The notes beneath the pieces are model-generated. The model was given only the letters and a program-made list of their open reading frames with translations, did no database searches and was not told where the DNA came from. DNA of 20,857 nucleotides from a virus, in IMG/VR virus record IMGVR_UViG_3300043410_001171, positions 1 through 20,857 of that record; one strand, written 5' to 3'. The translations under genes and the position numbers were made by a program. Positions 20,144 to 20,857 of the stretch are shown piece by piece (positions within the stretch are counted from its first letter, which is position 1; every line of letters starts with the position of its first letter).

Positions 20144-20857
20144 CTAATATAGGGCTGATACAAATGTTGCGGTTAATATAACTGATGGAGAAACAGGAGT
20201 TACAGGCGCTGTTCCAGGAGCATATGTCGCACAAACAGTATTACCTGTTGTTGAAGCAAATAAAAGTTGAATGTAATCACCAGCATTAACTGATTCTACA
20301 AGGTTCCAAGAGATAATTGCCGTACCTGCAACACCACCGTGAATAGCTGGAATTGTAGCAACACCTGCACTGTAGGGAATATCTACCCCGTTCTTTCTAA
20401 ACCATAATGTTACGTTATCAATCGTACCGTCAAAAGAAACCATCTGAACGCTGAACTGAATGTTATATGTGCCAGAAACTGCAAAAACGACTTTTGTTGT
20501 ATCTGTTGGGTCAAGTGCAACTTGGTTAGATGTTGTTGTTTGTAATAACGCTACAGCAGACGCAGTTGTTGGAGAAGATAGACTTTGAGCTTCAGTAATT
20601 ACGGCACCAGCAGTGTGTGCTGCTTTTGTAGACCCATATGCCCCACGAGTAATCCCTGTAAACGATGTAGCTGTTTTGCCGGTATAAGTAATAATCTCAG
20701 TGCCGATAATAATTGCACCAGAAGTTAAAACAAATTGGGAGGTATCTCCAACAACGATAGGTGTAGTTGAAACGTTAGTAATACTGTTAGTTAGTGTGGT
20801 TACACCATCTTGATAAAACGCACCATTAGGAAACTGTAAATACGCACCGCCAATATT
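20144..20857 (-). CDS. Tail-fibre-like protein, C-terminal 237 residues (partial)
   Basis: The minus-strand frame is open from the right window edge to a TAG at 20144-20146, so the true start is beyond the window; an internal ATG at 20443 is not the start. The visible part begins with GGAYLQFPNGAFYQDG. A beta-rich module follows (TPIVVGDTSQFVLTSGAIII, then EIITYTG, FTGITRGAYGSTKAAHTAGA), a short repeat-like domain known from phage tail proteins. The last half has AVSGTYNIQFSVQM, NVTLWFRKNGVDIPYSAG, NAGDYIQLLF and a terminal strand, the order expected for a C1q/TNF-like jelly roll found at phage fibre tips. It is the first visible gene of the minus-strand virion operon and should face the host surface. 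Assignment rests on pattern, not on a search. Confidence 0.75.
   Translation of the reverse strand, partial: NIGGAYLQFPNGAFYQDGVTTLTNSITNVSTTPIVVGDTSQFVLTSGAIIIGTEIITYTGKTATSFTGITRGAYGSTKAAHTAGAVITEAQSLSSPTTASAVALLQTTTSNQVALDPTDTTKVVFAVSGTYNIQFSVQMVSFDGTIDNVTLWFRKNGVDIPYSAGVATIPAIHGGVAGTAIISWNLVESVNAGDYIQLLFASTTGNTVCATYAPGTAPVTPVSPSVILTATFVSALY

Noticed and set aside
20110-20163. Upstream start at 20163 for the 657-aa virion protein
   Set aside because: It would overlap the tail-fibre-like gene and lacks a ribosome binding site, whereas the ATG at 20109 has AAGGAC at proper spacing and gives a familiar N-terminus.
20441-20443. ATG at 20443 as the start of the tail-fibre-like gene
   Set aside because: The frame continues open and with beta-rich, phage-like sequence to the window edge, so this Met is internal.

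Overview
The window looks like the middle of the genome of a tailed double-stranded DNA phage (Caudoviricetes) infecting a bacterium. The evidence is tightly overlapping small genes, strong Shine-Dalgarno sites, a phage-type primase-helicase, several small nucleases, and a block of Gly/Ala-rich virion proteins that includes one giant protein and a tail-fibre-like end. Overall gene style resembles environmental (aquatic) podovirus-like phages, but no capsid, terminase, portal or DNA polymerase gene lies here, so family and host are inference. No rRNA, tRNA, CRISPR array, insertion sequence or integrase was seen.

Layout. Positions 1-3240 (+ strand) hold a chain of twelve short genes, the first cut by the window edge, mostly overlapping by 1-20 bases. 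They encode small unknown proteins, an HTH protein, a possible 37-residue membrane protein, an FmdB-type zinc ribbon, an HExxH metallopeptidase-like protein, a RecB/Cas4-like PD-(D/E)XK nuclease and two HNH-type nucleases. Positions 3241-3459 are non-coding and contain a strong intrinsic terminator, a possible small RNA, and the promoter of the next unit. Positions 3460-10033 (+) hold the replication and recombination genes: an SNF2-type helicase, two small coiled-coil proteins, a zinc-finger protein with an acidic tail (possibly ssDNA-binding), an HTH protein, a structured 124-base non-coding stretch (6900-7023), a primase-helicase and a small conserved protein. The plus and minus blocks meet tail to tail at 10030-10033 and share a TTAA that supplies both stop codons.

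Positions 10030-20857 (- strand, read right to left) are a virion operon. In order of transcription: a partial tail-fibre-like protein, a 657-residue Gly-rich virion protein, a GNAT-like protein, two structural proteins of 363 and 487 residues, and a 1706-residue protein with PLxRFG and LPD38-like features that is probably ejected into the host with the DNA.

How it works together (inference): the plus strand supplies host takeover, recombination and replication functions from host-type sigma-70 promoters. Three copies of TGCTATAAT (extended -10) occur, one with a consensus TTGACA -35. The minus strand supplies tail and ejection proteins, probably from a promoter outside the window. The least explained parts are the 3241-3403 region, whose terminator hairpin carries an anti-Shine-Dalgarno-like CCTCCCC loop, and the 6900-7023 region, which has nested inverted repeats and an 11-base exact match to the recognition part of the T7 promoter. 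No stretch longer than 300 bases lacks a gene.
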